A stretch of 64,000 nt of DNA, taken from the NCBI GenBank assembly GCA_021819435.1, contig JAKARB010000003.1, positions 186,001 to 250,000 of the forward strand. Reading direction: 5' to 3'. The notes below the pieces were generated by a model, which made no database searches, had not been told where the DNA came from, and worked only from the letters and a program-made list of their open reading frames with translations. The number at the start of each line of letters is the position of its first letter. Positions within the stretch are counted from its first letter, which is position 1. This DNA comes from Pseudomonadota bacterium. GTDB taxonomy: Bacteria > Pseudomonadota > Gammaproteobacteria > Burkholderiales > Burkholderiaceae_C. This document shows, piece after piece, positions 43,301 through 53,583 of this stretch. Both the position numbers and the translations under genes were made by a program.

Positions 43301-46300
43301 TGGCCGACGACACAGGCGGCGAGGCCTGGGTGCTCAACAACCGCACATCACCCGACGCCGCGATCTCGATGGAGCCTGCCGTCGTGCGGATTTGCTTGTC
43401 GCCAGCCAGCTCGAAGTGCCCCTTGCTTGGATCGGACTGCACGGCCAGCAGATCGGCTGACTGCCGGTCTGCCCCGGCCACGAAACGGAACGACGAGGCA
43501 TCGCCCGCCGACACCGACGAGGGACTGGTCGCGGTGGCGGCCACCTTGTCCACGTTGCCAAAGCCGGCGCTCACGTTGCCGTTGACGGCGAGGTCACCAC
43601 CGGCACGCACGGTCAGGTTCATCGGCACCTTGGCGCTGCCTCGCTCGAAGTTGAGCTTGTCGTCCGGCTTACTGACGACCTTGGGAGCAACTTCGAAAGA
43701 GCCCGCCGAACGAATCTCTGCCTCGGCCTTGACACTCACCCGCTCAGCCGACAAGCCCAGTCGGCCCAGCATGGCCATGCGCCGCTCTTCAGCCGTGTAT
43801 TCATCGGCTTCGGTGAACAGGCTTTCCAGGCCCCACGCGTTGGCGGTGGTGTTGCCAGACGTCAAGCTGTTGCGCGTCGCATCTTCGTAGACCTTCACGC
43901 CCACCAGATCGACCTGCCCAGCCTGCAGGGTGAGCTGGGTGTCGGGGTTGCCATCGTCGGCCAGGCGATCAACACGGATGTCCTGGCCATCGCGGCCCGC
44001 GCGGATCACGATGCGGCCATCGAGCGCGTCGCCCGCGCTGTCGGCCACCACGGTGGCGTCGCCCAGCTTCACGCGGCCGTCGGTGGAAGACAGCAGCACG
44101 TCGCCGCCGTTGGCACCCTCGCGGGTGGAGCGCGCGCTGATTTGGGCGCCATGCGAGAGCGTCAGGTCGTCCTTGGCTTGCAACTGAACCAGGCCACCTT
44201 GTTCGGCATCGGCCACGATCTGGGCAGATGAACCGAGGGTGAGGTCACCGCCATCGGCCGTGATGCGCACGTTCTGCGAGCGCAGTTGGGTGTTGAGCAC
44301 CACGTCGCCTTCGCGCACGCGCACGGCCACGCTGTGATGCGAGCCAGGCGTCGCGCCAATGGCGGCTGGCAGCGCGGCTTTCACCAGCGCGTCGACCTGG
44401 CTGGCGGTTTGCTGCGCACCACCTGCTTCGGCCTGCGCTTGTGCCGCACTGATCAAGCGACCGGTGTCGACCAGCAAGGTGCCGCCCCGGCCGCCGCTGA
44501 CGGCGTCGAGGTGCAACTGGGCGTCATCGCCCACCACCACGGCGCCGCGCTTGCCCGTGGCTTTGAAAGAGATGCTGCCAGCGTCGGTCGCGATGCCGCC
44601 GCTGTTGGCAGGCATCACCGGCGCGGATGCGTCGAGCACGCCGTTGACCTGGATCTGGCCCAACGCAGCGTTCACCGCGATGCTGCCGCCGTGCGAGGCC
44701 ACCGTGAGGTTCTCGGAGACCTGGCGCACGCGGCCCTTCACGCTGGTGGTGGAGCCCGACGCGAAGACCACGGTGTCGTCGCGTCCGGTCTGGCCGGAGC
44801 CGTTGATGGCCAAGCGGCCGGATTCGATGTCGATCAGGCCACGCTGTTCCACGCGTTGGCCTGACAGGGTCAAGGCGCCACCGGCACCGAGGCTCTCACC
44901 CAGGGTGCTCGCGTCAGCGGCACGGTCGATCACCAAGGTGCCGCCAGCCTCGACGGTCTGCTGCGAACTTGGCTTCGCGCTCACGCGGGCGGTTTCGATC
45001 TTCAGGTCGGCTTGCGAGCTCAGCTTGCCTTTGCCGTCGAAGACGACGTCGCCCTGGCTGGCAAGCACGGCGTTGACGAAGGCCAGGTGCTGGCCGTTGA
45101 AAACGGTGGTGGCTTGTGCGGCGTCCGTGGCAGCCTTGCTGGAGGCTGATGTGCCCACCGTCAGTCCGCCGGTGCGGCCGTCCTGGCGAACCGGCTGGGA
45201 TTCGATGCGGACTTGCGATCCGCCTTGTGCGGTGGTGTCGGCGTTGCGGCCAGTCTGGTTGGTCAGCACCACCTCGCGCGCCTTCACGGTGGCCACCTGG
45301 GTGGCCGTGCCGACGCCGCGCAGCAGCGGGGTGTCGATGCTCAGCTTGTCCATCTTCGACGATCCCAGGGTGACATCGCGGTAGAGGTCAATGCCCTGGT
45401 AGGCACGCAGTTGCAGGCGTCGGCCTTGGTTGGCGGTGGTCAGCAGATCGCCCGACAGGTTCAAGGTGCCATCGGCGAGCGTGTCCTGCCCATTGGCGCC
45501 AACGGCAACCCGCTGCGCTCCCAGCCCGATCGACTTGGCTTCGACCTTCGATTCGGCGTTGCGGCGCAAGGCCCCGGTGGTGTCGAACTGCACAGCCTGG
45601 CCTTCGATGCGAGACCGCCCGATCAGCAGCTCCGCGGTCGAGGCGCCGCTGACCTGGGTCACGCTCACCTCGGTGTCGAGCCGGTTGCCCACGAGCAAGG
45701 CGGCGCCATCGCCCTGGATGCGGTGGCGGCTGCGATCGCCGGTGTCCACGCCCTGGCTGATCACGTTGACCCCATCGTCAACCTGCACGCGCTGGGTGGC
45801 CACGGCGAGCAACTCGCCGCTGACGGCCAGCGTGGTGTCGCGCCCGGCTTCGCCAGCCAGGCGCACCGATTCGGCCACGCGGGTCACGTCCCACGCGCCG
45901 GTGTCGGCGTTCAGGGTGCGTGTGCCGCCCAGCAGGATGCTGTCGGCGCCGGTGCCCTGCAAGCTGTCGAGGCTGACCGTGGGCAGGCGGACTTCGACCT
46001 TCTCACCCTGCTCGTTGAGACGGGTTTCGAACTGCGGAGACTGGGCCACCACCATGTCGGCCATGGCGAGGTCGAGCAGGCCGGCGCGCAGCGCGCCCTG
46101 GCCCTGGAGGCGAACCTGGGCGGCCATGTCAAAAGCGTTCTTGGCGACGAAGCTCAAGCGTGCGCCGTCACCCGCGCGGCGATAGGTGTCGCCGGTGCGC
46201 TCAGCCAACTGGTCGAGGTAGGCGTTGGCAGAGGTGCGGATGACCTGCGACTGCGCCCGGTGGGTGGCCTCGGGCTCCAGCTTCAGCGCGAGCTTGGGGC

Positions 46301-49300
46301 TGCCGCTGGTGCGGGCCGTGCCCGCCGCGCCCATGTAGCCCGAAACGATGATGGAGCCGTCGTCGTTGGCGATGGCGCGCGGCAGGGCCTGGGTGGTGTT
46401 GAGCGTGGTCGCCTGCACCAGCACGGCGCCAGGCAAGATGCCGTAGCGTGCGTCGAGCAAGGTGTAGGTGCCTGCGGCCAGCACGCCGCTGCCGGTGGTC
46501 ACCGTCACTTGGTCACCGGCCTTCAGGCCCTGGCCCATCTTGGCGCTGGAGGCGCTGATGTCGGCGTCGTGAGGCGCGAAGTCGAAGCTGTAGCCTGGCA
46601 GGATGGCGTACACGCCTTTGCGGTTGTAGGTGTCGGTGCTGCCGCCCACGCCCTTCTTGAACTCCCAGGCCACGAGGTCGCCGCCAGCGCGGCCGTCGAT
46701 CAAGGTCGAGTCCTTCATCGAAAGCGTCTCGCCGTTGAGCGTGACGTGCTTGTCGACCTGCAGCTTGGAGAGGTCAACGATCGTCTTGTCAACCGATGGG
46801 TCGAGGGTCTCGGTCAACCGGGTGCCGGCCACCGCGCCTTGGGTGGCGTAGACCCACTGCGTCTGGTTGACGGTGGTGCCCACGGGCACAAGCAGGTCGC
46901 TGCCATCGTTGTTCAGACCGCTGACCGAGAGGCGTGCGTTGGGGCCGAGTTCGAGCTTGCCGGCGGTGATGTCGATGCCACCGAAGGGCTGGCGGATCAT
47001 GCCGTCGAGGTAGACCGTGTCGGCCTTGAGGGACAGGCTGGCCAGCGCGCTCAACGGGGCCTGGCTGGTCGAGCCCTTCTCGGGCGAGATCAGGCTGAAC
47101 AGGTTGCGGCCAGTCGTGCCCTGGAAGCCCACGATGTCGAAGTCTGACAGGGTCGCGGCGTAGGCCTGACCGGCACGCACGCTCAACCAGCCGGCGTAGC
47201 TCAGTTGCCCCTTGAGGTCGTTGCGGTTGACCTCGCGCGCGCCGATGAAGCGCACTTCGCCATTGGTGCGGGTGTTGCCGCCTTGGCGATCGAGCGTGGC
47301 GTCGAGGATGGTTTGGTCGGCGCCCTGGATGCCCACGTCACCCGAAACCTCGATCAAGCCGGCGCTGACGGCCAGCGTGCCAGTGCCTTGCAAGCCGCCC
47401 TGCGCCCCAACGGTGCTGCCATGGGTGGCGTCCTTGAGCGGATCACGCGTGACTGTCGCGGGGCTGAACTGGCCCAGGCCGACGTGGTTGGCGCGCAGGA
47501 AATGGGTGCCGCCATTGGCAAGGTTGATCAGTGGCGCGTCGAGCACCACGGATTGCAGGGGGCCACGGTCAGACAGCGACATCAGGTGCGCGTTCTCGTG
47601 GAGATCAATGCTGTGATCGGCGCGCAGCGAGATGCGCTCGAAGCCGCCCTGCAGCAGCGTGTTGCTTGACAGCACGCCTTCGCCGAAGCGGAGCTGGCCT
47701 TGCGCATGGGCCTGGGCGTCGTCCACCGAAGCCATGACGTGGATGGTGCGCAGGCCGGCCGACTCACCGCTCGGGTAGGGGCTGGTGGTCACGAGGTCGG
47801 ACAGGCGGTCCTGCGTGAGCACCACCTTCACCGCGCCGCCCGCCACCGATGGATGCCCCGCTTGCGCCGACAGGCCACCCAACACCTCGAAGCCGTCGGT
47901 CAGGCCGATGGTCAGCGTGCCGGCACCGGCCGCCACGAAACGCTTGTCGACCGCGCGCCCGAAATCGAGCCAGCCGCTGGCGCCGTCCATACGGATGTTC
48001 GCGCCACGGGCCATGGTGAAGCGACCGCGGCTGGCGGAGCCATCCGCACTGCCGATGGTCACCGATCCGCCGCCCAGCACCTCGCCAAAAACACGCACCT
48101 GGTCGTCGCGGAAGCGCTGATCCTGACCATCGGGCCGGTAAGACTTCACCACGCCCGAGACGTCGATGAGCGCCTGGTCATGCAGCGCGATGTGCTGGTC
48201 TTTCAGGTAGCCGAAATCCTCCGGTTTGCTGGGGCTGTCGGCACCGCGCTGGCCTTCGATGGACAGCAGAACCTGCCCGCCGCGCGCGATCAGCGCACCA
48301 TGCACATCGAGGTTGCCACCCGCCTTCAGCGTGATGCCGCCGCCCGCACCCACGTCGACGAGGGCGCCCTGCTCGATCAGCAGATCGGCGCCTTGCTCCA
48401 GCCCGCTCGGGCTCAGGCGCGTCGGCGGGTTCTCCGGGTCCACCGGCGCAGCTGGGTCCACGGGCATGGACGTCGGCTGCGACCGGGCCGAGAGGCTCAG
48501 CTGCACGCCAGCACGCTTGCCTGCGGGCAAGGTGTCCAGCCGCGCCAGCGACACACTGGTGTAGCGCGTCGGGTCCTGGACCATGTTCGTGAGCACGGGC
48601 TTGATCTGTGTGCCGAGGCCAACGGTCACGTCGCCGATGGCCTCGAAGGACTGCGTGCCGAAGCCTGCTTCGGCCAGGCGCTGCACATCGACCTGGAAAG
48701 CGAGGGTGGCAGGCTGCGTCGTGAACCTGTCACCGATGCGGATGGCGGGCAGCCCCTTGATGGTCAGCTTGCCGCCGTCATCGAAATCATGCCCCGCGAG
48801 GCCGAAACCAGCGCCCCACACCAGCGTGTGGCTCAGTTCTTCCGACGCATTGGGTCGGTAGGTGTTGACCGCCAGCTCCAGGCTGCCGGCATCGCCTTTG
48901 CGGAAGCCGCCCGCGCTGGTGCGCCAGGCCCCGGCCGACACATCCAACATGCCTTGCAGGTTCATGCCTTGGCCTGCGGAGAGCTTGATCGCACCGGCGG
49001 TGACGTCTGCTGCTTCGTTGGCCGGTGAGGCTTCGAAGCGATCGTCGCGGCGGATGCCCGCCACGCTCAGGCTGGAGCCTTGGGCGACGTTGAGGGAGCC
49101 AGTGAACGAGGTCAGGCCGATGTTGCCCCCGGATGCGGTGATCGCGCCACGCACGTCGATGTTGCCCAACATGCGCACATCGACGGTTGCTCCGGGCGTG
49201 AGCCGCAAGTTGGCGGCGGTTCCATCCTCGTCGCCGAGCGCGAAGCGGTTGCCCATGACCTGCAGGGCGCCCAGGCCGGCGTCTCGCAGCGCGGCGGCCG

Positions 49301-51824
49301 ACAGCACGAACTCGCCCGCCTGGTTCATGCCCGAGCCGCCTGAGCTGGTGATGCGCACGGCGTCCACCAACTGGCCGTTAGGCAGATCATTGCTGACGTC
49401 GTGCACCTCGTTGCCGATGGCCAGCGTGCCCGCATTGGGGCGCAGGGTGGTGTAGCGGTTGGGCGCGGCGCTTAGCTCCACGTCCCACGGGATGGAGTGG
49501 CTGGCGTCGGTCCATTCGCTCAAGCCATTGGTGAGCGAGAAGGCCTCGGTCCTCTTGCCGTTGGCCTTGGCGACATCGTATCCACCGCGCAAGCCCGAGG
49601 ACACGTCAGAGGCCTGCTGTTGGCTGTTCATGTAGACGCTGCCGTCCAGTGCGGCGTCGATGCGCATCGAGGGCGCGCCCAGCAAGGCAGCGCCTGCGCT
49701 CTTGCCCACGCGGGTCTCGGGCACGTTCGCGCCGGTGGTGGCATTGGCGCTCAAGCCAAAGCGCGCCAGTTCGTTGGCACTCGCCCGGCTCGGGTCGGAC
49801 AGGAAGGCGCTGTAGAAAGTGCCTGCGTCGGCGTCTTCGACGCGCGTGTAGCCGCCTGACGAGGCGTTGGCCAGCAAGGACGATGTGACGCTGGCGGCCT
49901 CGAAGACGACGCTGCCGCCGCTGAAATCAACCTTCGCGCTGGGCATCAAGTCGAGGAAGCCCTGGGCCTGCATGCGCACGATGCCGCCCACGGTGGAAAG
50001 CTCAGCGGCGGTGTAGCGCCAGTTGTTGTAAAGCCCGCTGACATCCCCCACCGAGACGACCCGGCGCGCATCGGCGAGCAGCTCGGATCGGTAGATCACG
50101 CCGCCGCGCTGCACGGGTGAATCGGCCAGCTCGATGGAGAATAGGCGGCCCTTGAGTTGATGGCGGCTGCCGGGCAGGCGAACGTTCTTCAGGCCCGAGG
50201 CGTCGACCACGGCACCCGATTCCATGCGGATCAGGCTGTTGTCGCGGACCAGGGCTTGGTCGTCCTTGTAGAAGACGGAGCCCTGCCAGTCATCTGCGGC
50301 CAGGATGTTGATCTCACCGGCTGGCGCCAGGACTTTGGAGCCCGAACGTAAGGTGATGTCGGCACCGATGATGTCGATGCGCGAGCGGTAGAAGGTGTCG
50401 GACGACTTCTGCGTGACGGCTTCGTAGGCAGCGAGATCGGCCTTGTAGCGCTTCTGAGCTTCGTCGTAGGCCGCCTTCTCGGCAGGGCTGGCGTCCGCCT
50501 TGATGGGGTCTGGCTCTTTGGGGGCCTCCTGGGCGACGAGCTGGCCTTTGTCATTGAGCACAAAACCTTCGGCGCTGGGCAGCACCTCGGTGACGCTGCC
50601 CTCGGCCAACTCGATCACGCCCAGTTTCTTGGCCAACCTCGCCTTGCCCGAGCCGCCGCTCCCGACTTCGGTTGAGCTTTTGGGTACGGTGTCGCTGAGG
50701 TAGGTGCTCTCCATCGCCTGGAGGTAGATCGCACCGTTGTCGCCTTTGACGGCAGTGGTGGCGGTCAGACGCCCCTTCTGGCGGATGGCCGCGCCGACCA
50801 GGTTGATGGTGCCTCGGTCAGCGAAGACCTCGCCCGAGCCCTTCTTCAGGTTTCCGTTTTCGTCCTTCAACGTTTCATTGACCACGGTGCCCAGGTCAGG
50901 CTGCACGCCATCGGATGCGAAGTTGTCCACGGCCACCATCAGGCCACGCTGGGCCAGATCGGTTCGCGCGTACAGGTAAACGGTCTTGCCCGCCGCCAGG
51001 ATGGTCTGCCCCTGGGGGGTCTCGATGCGGCCGTTGTTGACGATGCGAGGCGCCACCATGATGACGTCGCCGCCAGCCAGGGCCTTGATCTCGGCACCAC
51101 CTGCGATCCCCACGAAGCCCTTGTTGTCTTCTTCGACACCGCCGAACGCAGCGGTGCCATCTCGGAAGTTCCGGAAGTTCTTCTCGAACGCCTCTTTCGT
51201 GATGCTCAAGGCCGTCGCCACCAGGCTGCCAGCCTGCACCCGCGCATTGGGCCCGAAGACCACGCCGTTGCGGTTCTCGATGACGATCTCGCCGCGACCG
51301 TTCAAGCCGCCGTCGATGACGGATGGGTGCACGTCGTACACGCGGTTGAGCGCCCGGTCGCCCTCCTTCTGCACGAAGCGCAGTTCGTAGCCCTTCGAGA
51401 TGTCGAAGGTGTCCCAGTTCAGCACGATGGTCTTGCCGTTCTGGACCAGGGTCATGATGCGGCCGTCGGCCGAGTAGGTCGGGTCGGTGTAGTCGCCAGT
51501 GTTGAGCTTCCAGTTGCCATCCGCCGTGTAGGTGGGCAGGTTGGGCCGCGCGCGGTTGAGCGCATCGGCCATGCTGGCCGACACGCGCGCGCTGCCCCAG
51601 GTCACGCTGGGCAGGCGCGAGACGGCGCCGGCCGCAGCGCCCGAGTCGGTGCGCAGTTGCGCCTGTGCGCAGTCCGACATCGCGATCAGCGAAAGCACCC
51701 CCACGGCCACGGCGGCGCGGGTCTGCCCACCGGCGGCCTTGCCAGCCGAGCGGGCGTGCTCGGCGGCGGGCACGCGCATGCCACGGCGGCGGTCGAAGAC
51801 GAGGCGGTGGGTGTGCTTGTTCAT
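40344..51824 (-). CDS. Giant two-partner-secretion exoprotein (filamentous haemagglutinin family)
   Basis: A 3826-residue TpsA protein. It begins with the extended signal peptide region (ESPR) MNKHTHRLVFDRRRGMRVPA and a hydrophobic core ending QAQ. The TPS domain (about 90-350) includes VIDGGLNGRGEIVIENRNGV and FGPNARVQAGSLVATALSI, which guide export by TpsB. The centre is a long beta-helical region rich in short Gly/Asn/Asp turns and repeats such as LAGGDVIMVAP and GNIDVRG. A region at about 3440-3705 (YLPELAGRDAAYYRS to VVGLYAPKGEIRALDAFIIG) resembles DUF3739. The C-terminal 100 residues are Ala/Gln/Lys-rich and disordered. It should form a fibre on the cell surface; adhesin or surface-layer functions are plausible, with no toxin domain seen. 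Confidence 0.93.
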   Translation of the reverse strand: MNKHTHRLVFDRRRGMRVPAAEHARSAGKAAGGQTRAAVAVGVLSLIAMSDCAQAQLRTDSGAAAGAVSRLPSVTWGSARVSASMADALNRARPNLPTYTADGNWKLNTGDYTDPTYSADGRIMTLVQNGKTIVLNWDTFDISKGYELRFVQKEGDRALNRVYDVHPSVIDGGLNGRGEIVIENRNGVVFGPNARVQAGSLVATALSITKEAFEKNFRNFRDGTAAFGGVEEDNKGFVGIAGGAEIKALAGGDVIMVAPRIVNNGRIETPQGQTILAAGKTVYLYARTDLAQRGLMVAVDNFASDGVQPDLGTVVNETLKDENGNLKKGSGEVFADRGTINLVGAAIRQKGRLTATTAVKGDNGAIYLQAMESTYLSDTVPKSSTEVGSGGSGKARLAKKLGVIELAEGSVTEVLPSAEGFVLNDKGQLVAQEAPKEPDPIKADASPAEKAAYDEAQKRYKADLAAYEAVTQKSSDTFYRSRIDIIGADITLRSGSKVLAPAGEINILAADDWQGSVFYKDDQALVRDNSLIRMESGAVVDASGLKNVRLPGSRHQLKGRLFSIELADSPVQRGGVIYRSELLADARRVVSVGDVSGLYNNWRYTAAELSTVGGIVRMQAQGFLDLMPSAKVDFSGGSVVFEAASVTSSLLANASSGGYTRVEDADAGTFYSAFLSDPSRASANELARFGLSANATTGANVPETRVGKSAGAALLGAPSMRIDAALDGSVYMNSQQQASDVSSGLRGGYDVAKANGKRTEAFSLTNGLSEWTDASHSIPWDVELSAAPNRYTTLRPNAGTLAIGNEVHDVSNDLPNGQLVDAVRITSSGGSGMNQAGEFVLSAAALRDAGLGALQVMGNRFALGDEDGTAANLRLTPGATVDVRMLGNIDVRGAITASGGNIGLTSFTGSLNVAQGSSLSVAGIRRDDRFEASPANEAADVTAGAIKLSAGQGMNLQGMLDVSAGAWRTSAGGFRKGDAGSLELAVNTYRPNASEELSHTLVWGAGFGLAGHDFDDGGKLTIKGLPAIRIGDRFTTQPATLAFQVDVQRLAEAGFGTQSFEAIGDVTVGLGTQIKPVLTNMVQDPTRYTSVSLARLDTLPAGKRAGVQLSLSARSQPTSMPVDPAAPVDPENPPTRLSPSGLEQGADLLIEQGALVDVGAGGGITLKAGGNLDVHGALIARGGQVLLSIEGQRGADSPSKPEDFGYLKDQHIALHDQALIDVSGVVKSYRPDGQDQRFRDDQVRVFGEVLGGGSVTIGSADGSASRGRFTMARGANIRMDGASGWLDFGRAVDKRFVAAGAGTLTIGLTDGFEVLGGLSAQAGHPSVAGGAVKVVLTQDRLSDLVTTSPYPSGESAGLRTIHVMASVDDAQAHAQGQLRFGEGVLSSNTLLQGGFERISLRADHSIDLHENAHLMSLSDRGPLQSVVLDAPLINLANGGTHFLRANHVGLGQFSPATVTRDPLKDATHGSTVGAQGGLQGTGTLAVSAGLIEVSGDVGIQGADQTILDATLDRQGGNTRTNGEVRFIGAREVNRNDLKGQLSYAGWLSVRAGQAYAATLSDFDIVGFQGTTGRNLFSLISPEKGSTSQAPLSALASLSLKADTVYLDGMIRQPFGGIDITAGKLELGPNARLSVSGLNNDGSDLLVPVGTTVNQTQWVYATQGAVAGTRLTETLDPSVDKTIVDLSKLQVDKHVTLNGETLSMKDSTLIDGRAGGDLVAWEFKKGVGGSTDTYNRKGVYAILPGYSFDFAPHDADISASSAKMGQGLKAGDQVTVTTGSGVLAAGTYTLLDARYGILPGAVLVQATTLNTTQALPRAIANDDGSIIVSGYMGAAGTARTSGSPKLALKLEPEATHRAQSQVIRTSANAYLDQLAERTGDTYRRAGDGARLSFVAKNAFDMAAQVRLQGQGALRAGLLDLAMADMVVAQSPQFETRLNEQGEKVEVRLPTVSLDSLQGTGADSILLGGTRTLNADTGAWDVTRVAESVRLAGEAGRDTTLAVSGELLAVATQRVQVDDGVNVISQGVDTGDRSRHRIQGDGAALLVGNRLDTEVSVTQVSGASTAELLIGRSRIEGQAVQFDTTGALRRNAESKVEAKSIGLGAQRVAVGANGQDTLADGTLNLSGDLLTTANQGRRLQLRAYQGIDLYRDVTLGSSKMDKLSIDTPLLRGVGTATQVATVKAREVVLTNQTGRNADTTAQGGSQVRIESQPVRQDGRTGGLTVGTSASSKAATDAAQATTVFNGQHLAFVNAVLASQGDVVFDGKGKLSSQADLKIETARVSAKPSSQQTVEAGGTLVIDRAADASTLGESLGAGGALTLSGQRVEQRGLIDIESGRLAINGSGQTGRDDTVVFASGSTTSVKGRVRQVSENLTVASHGGSIAVNAALGQIQVNGVLDASAPVMPANSGGIATDAGSISFKATGKRGAVVVGDDAQLHLDAVSGGRGGTLLVDTGRLISAAQAQAEAGGAQQTASQVDALVKAALPAAIGATPGSHHSVAVRVREGDVVLNTQLRSQNVRITADGGDLTLGSSAQIVADAEQGGLVQLQAKDDLTLSHGAQISARSTREGANGGDVLLSSTDGRVKLGDATVVADSAGDALDGRIVIRAGRDGQDIRVDRLADDGNPDTQLTLQAGQVDLVGVKVYEDATRNSLTSGNTTANAWGLESLFTEADEYTAEERRMAMLGRLGLSAERVSVKAEAEIRSAGSFEVAPKVVSKPDDKLNFERGSAKVPMNLTVRAGGDLAVNGNVSAGFGNVDKVAATATSPSSVSAGDASSFRFVAGADRQSADLLAVQSDPSKGHFELAGDKQIRTTAGSIEIAASGDVRLLSTQASPPVSSAIYVAGRLAQLAPGETAATSYTWAQHTERGGRLSVSAGGDIRSMNFGKTAAQTLTQLTPNYFFHAGATQDKVAWWTAFDSFRQGLGSFGGGNVSVQAGRDVLDMPVVSLTNARQVKLADGGQVLREAGGGDLEVTAGRDIAGGQFVVARGEGRLDAGNSVTRGAGAKTAGGFTNAQILPSAPFLGVMDGHWSVKADQGVEVSHVFNPTLLYNGAPLSGKSTDFLLPKDMHGYYLTYAPGAGVSMFSTQGDVRFVPNVQSFSVITRALSSVSRSQIVDNSLASNLQVLSTVLPSAFTAISLNGDVEVSGAGAVFTQKNGDKVETYQTTARPLYVTSSDQAEFRVFAGNDIQISGGLQLLDDDQVPALASATKSAPTGTNGLKDNILAALSNTGKRVKGDFSAVVSGNESTLQTDPMNQLEEPGHAGLSTWVAGRDIRFDRAATTNPVLRVNRPTELIAGRDILNPVFLGQNFNEEDVTRLSAGRDILGGSYNTGAIALGGPGQLRVEAGRDVLLQQSTGIAAIGNSVNQALPDQGAKITVAAGMARAVDLPVVTARYGDDSALRSELRAAVIASQLPPPTGRATWAEASDAEVEATFATLTTPNQVAAVQRYLDARFVALYLPELAGRDAAYYRSDAFQRIKHEAMWQRAQAFTSQAAAIKGSDNAAEEARRQTQRQALYEQAAQVVDLAGLGDEFERKGLVNLASARVHNRAPGGGNAFSLIDNSQGGIDVIAADNVLVGLPSKDGAAHGFVNFEGGSFRSLTRGDFLAGDQKVIVAGRGNLYIYSTDGDIDSGQGSNNEVSQVVPRRTFDERTGRVVTSTQPPLTGAGFQSILNPSDVTPVVGLYAPKGEIRALDAFIIGKVELVAPVVKGADNIAGQPPSGGGTPAPTVNIAPKLGDTQAGLEQATQAGNERKQAGEESKLSVELLGLGAEGEAAAAGAAKGDGQTEQGKRKASEQRKAGDDASTPASSPASAPSGNATSSAPR

Positions 51825-51898
51825 GATGGAGGCTCTGCGGTGATCTCGTTGAAACTGCGGCGAGGTCTGTGGGGCTGTCGGGCGGGTCTGTGGTGGCG

Positions 51899-53560
51899 TC
51901 AGAACGCTTGCTTCAGGCTGAAGTCCACGCGGTAGCGGCGGTCGGCCTTGGCGCCGCTGGCGTATTCGAGACGGCCGTTGTCCACGGGGCGGGCGGTGTC
52001 GAAAATGACGCGGGCCAGGTCGACGCTGATCTCCAGCCCTTCATCGCCCTTGGCGCGCAAGCCCAGGCCCACGCTGCCGAGTTGGGTGCGGGCCTGCTGG
52101 CCGGTCTGCGGGCGATCGAGCTGCACCATGCCCCGGTCGTGGAAGGCCAGGGCCGTGAACTCCACGCCCGCGAAGCTCAGCCACACGGGTGTGATCAGCT
52201 CGAGGCGCGTGTTCCAGCCAGCGTCGCCCGTTTGCTCGAAGTCGTAGTAGCCGCGCACGGTGCCCGGGCCGCCCAGGCTGTATTGCTCGCCGCCAGGCAG
52301 GGGCCCCGTGGCGAGTTGCAGGTTGAGGCTGGCGTCCATGCGCCACTTGCCGACGAGGTCACGCGCGTGGCCCACGTTGAAGCCCCAGGCCAGGAAGTCG
52401 GCGCTGGCGCCCGCGCGTTTGCAATCGAACTGCTCCAGGCGCGTGCCGTTGCAATCCACCTGCCGGCCGCCCAGCGTCTGGGTCGACAGCTTCAGGCTGG
52501 TGCCGGCGCGTGTTTGCTCGCCTTGCGAGCCGAACCAGCTGAGGTCGTAACCACCGGTCAGGATGGTGTAGCGCAAGGGCGGGCGCTGCGTGATCAGGCC
52601 ATCGACGAAGGTGTTGAAGTCGCGGTTGTGCTTGTATTCGAGGCCGCCGTACAGGCTGTGGCGGGCTGGCCAGCTGCCCGCATCCAGCCGGCGATTCCAG
52701 CGCAGGCCCAAGACCTCGCCTTTGCTGACGGTGGCCGTGGGCGAGGCGCTGCCGCCCAGGCCGGTGGGCGTGTCGCTGTCGCTGCGCGTGGCCACGAGCA
52801 GCACGTCGTCGCGCGGGCTCAGCGGCACGCCATAAATCAGCGAGAAGATGTTGCTGTCAGAGGGGCGATACGGCGCGTACTGCCAGCTCAAGCCCAGCGT
52901 GTGGCCAAGCTGGAACAGGTTGGTGTGCATCAGCGAGGCGGCAATGCGGCCCCGCGAGGTGTTGAAGCTTTGCCCGTTGTTGAATTCGAAGCTGCCGGTG
53001 ATCGGGTTCTGGTCCTTGACCTGCAGGTCCACCTCAATGGCGTTGCCATCGGGCGAGGCGTTGATCAGCGGGGTCACCTGCATGTCGGCCGACTGCACCT
53101 GGGCCAGCTCCTTTTGCATCTGCGGGAAGTGCGGCACCTCGCCTGCTTGCAGGCTGGGCAGCTTTTCGCGCAGCTTGCTTGGCAGGTGGTATTGCGCGCC
53201 GCTCACGTCCACCCGGCTGACCGGGGTTTCCGTCACCTCGATGCGCACCTCGCCGCTGTCGATCTGCTGGTTGGGCAGGCTCACCAGCACCGAGAGGAAG
53301 CCGGCGTCCTGGTAGGCCTTCTCCAGCGCGGCGCGGGCGGCTTCGATGTCCTTGAAGCCACGGCCTGGGCCGAGGTGAGGCGTGACCACGCGCTCTATCA
53401 CGTCGGCGGGCAGCACCGTGTTGCCCTCGATGACGTACTCGAACACGTCGAAGCGGGGCTCCGGTCGTTCGGCCTGCACACCCTGCGAAGCGGCGGGCTG
53501 CTGCGTCAGCGCGAACAAGGCCGATGACAGCGTCAGGACGAGGGCGAAGCGTTTTTTCAT
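51899..53560 (-). CDS. TpsB/FhaC-family outer-membrane transporter
   Basis: A 553-residue Omp85-related translocator for the adjacent TPS exoprotein. The signal peptide (1-27, ending AASQ) is followed by two POTRA-like domains (about 38-185; FDVFEYVIEGNTVLPADVIE and VEVTETPVSRVDV-like segments). The barrel spans about 195-553. Its VRGY motif in GGPGTVRGYYDF corresponds to the conserved tip of loop L6. The last residue is Phe (DFSLKQAF). The start is ATG 53560; the open frame to 53647 lacks a signal peptide at its start. It lies upstream of the exoprotein gene on the same strand, separated by 74 bp. Confidence 0.94.
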   Translation of the reverse strand: MKKRFALVLTLSSALFALTQQPAASQGVQAERPEPRFDVFEYVIEGNTVLPADVIERVVTPHLGPGRGFKDIEAARAALEKAYQDAGFLSVLVSLPNQQIDSGEVRIEVTETPVSRVDVSGAQYHLPSKLREKLPSLQAGEVPHFPQMQKELAQVQSADMQVTPLINASPDGNAIEVDLQVKDQNPITGSFEFNNGQSFNTSRGRIAASLMHTNLFQLGHTLGLSWQYAPYRPSDSNIFSLIYGVPLSPRDDVLLVATRSDSDTPTGLGGSASPTATVSKGEVLGLRWNRRLDAGSWPARHSLYGGLEYKHNRDFNTFVDGLITQRPPLRYTILTGGYDLSWFGSQGEQTRAGTSLKLSTQTLGGRQVDCNGTRLEQFDCKRAGASADFLAWGFNVGHARDLVGKWRMDASLNLQLATGPLPGGEQYSLGGPGTVRGYYDFEQTGDAGWNTRLELITPVWLSFAGVEFTALAFHDRGMVQLDRPQTGQQARTQLGSVGLGLRAKGDEGLEISVDLARVIFDTARPVDNGRLEYASGAKADRRYRVDFSLKQAF

Positions 53561-53583
53561 TTCAGGCACGACACAAATGGAAC

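Noticed and set aside
45213..47147. Long plus-strand open frame (644 codons) inside the TPS exoprotein gene
   Set aside because: It is antisense to a clearly coding gene, rich in Gly/Gln/His/Arg and without any domain pattern; GC-rich DNA makes such shadow frames common.
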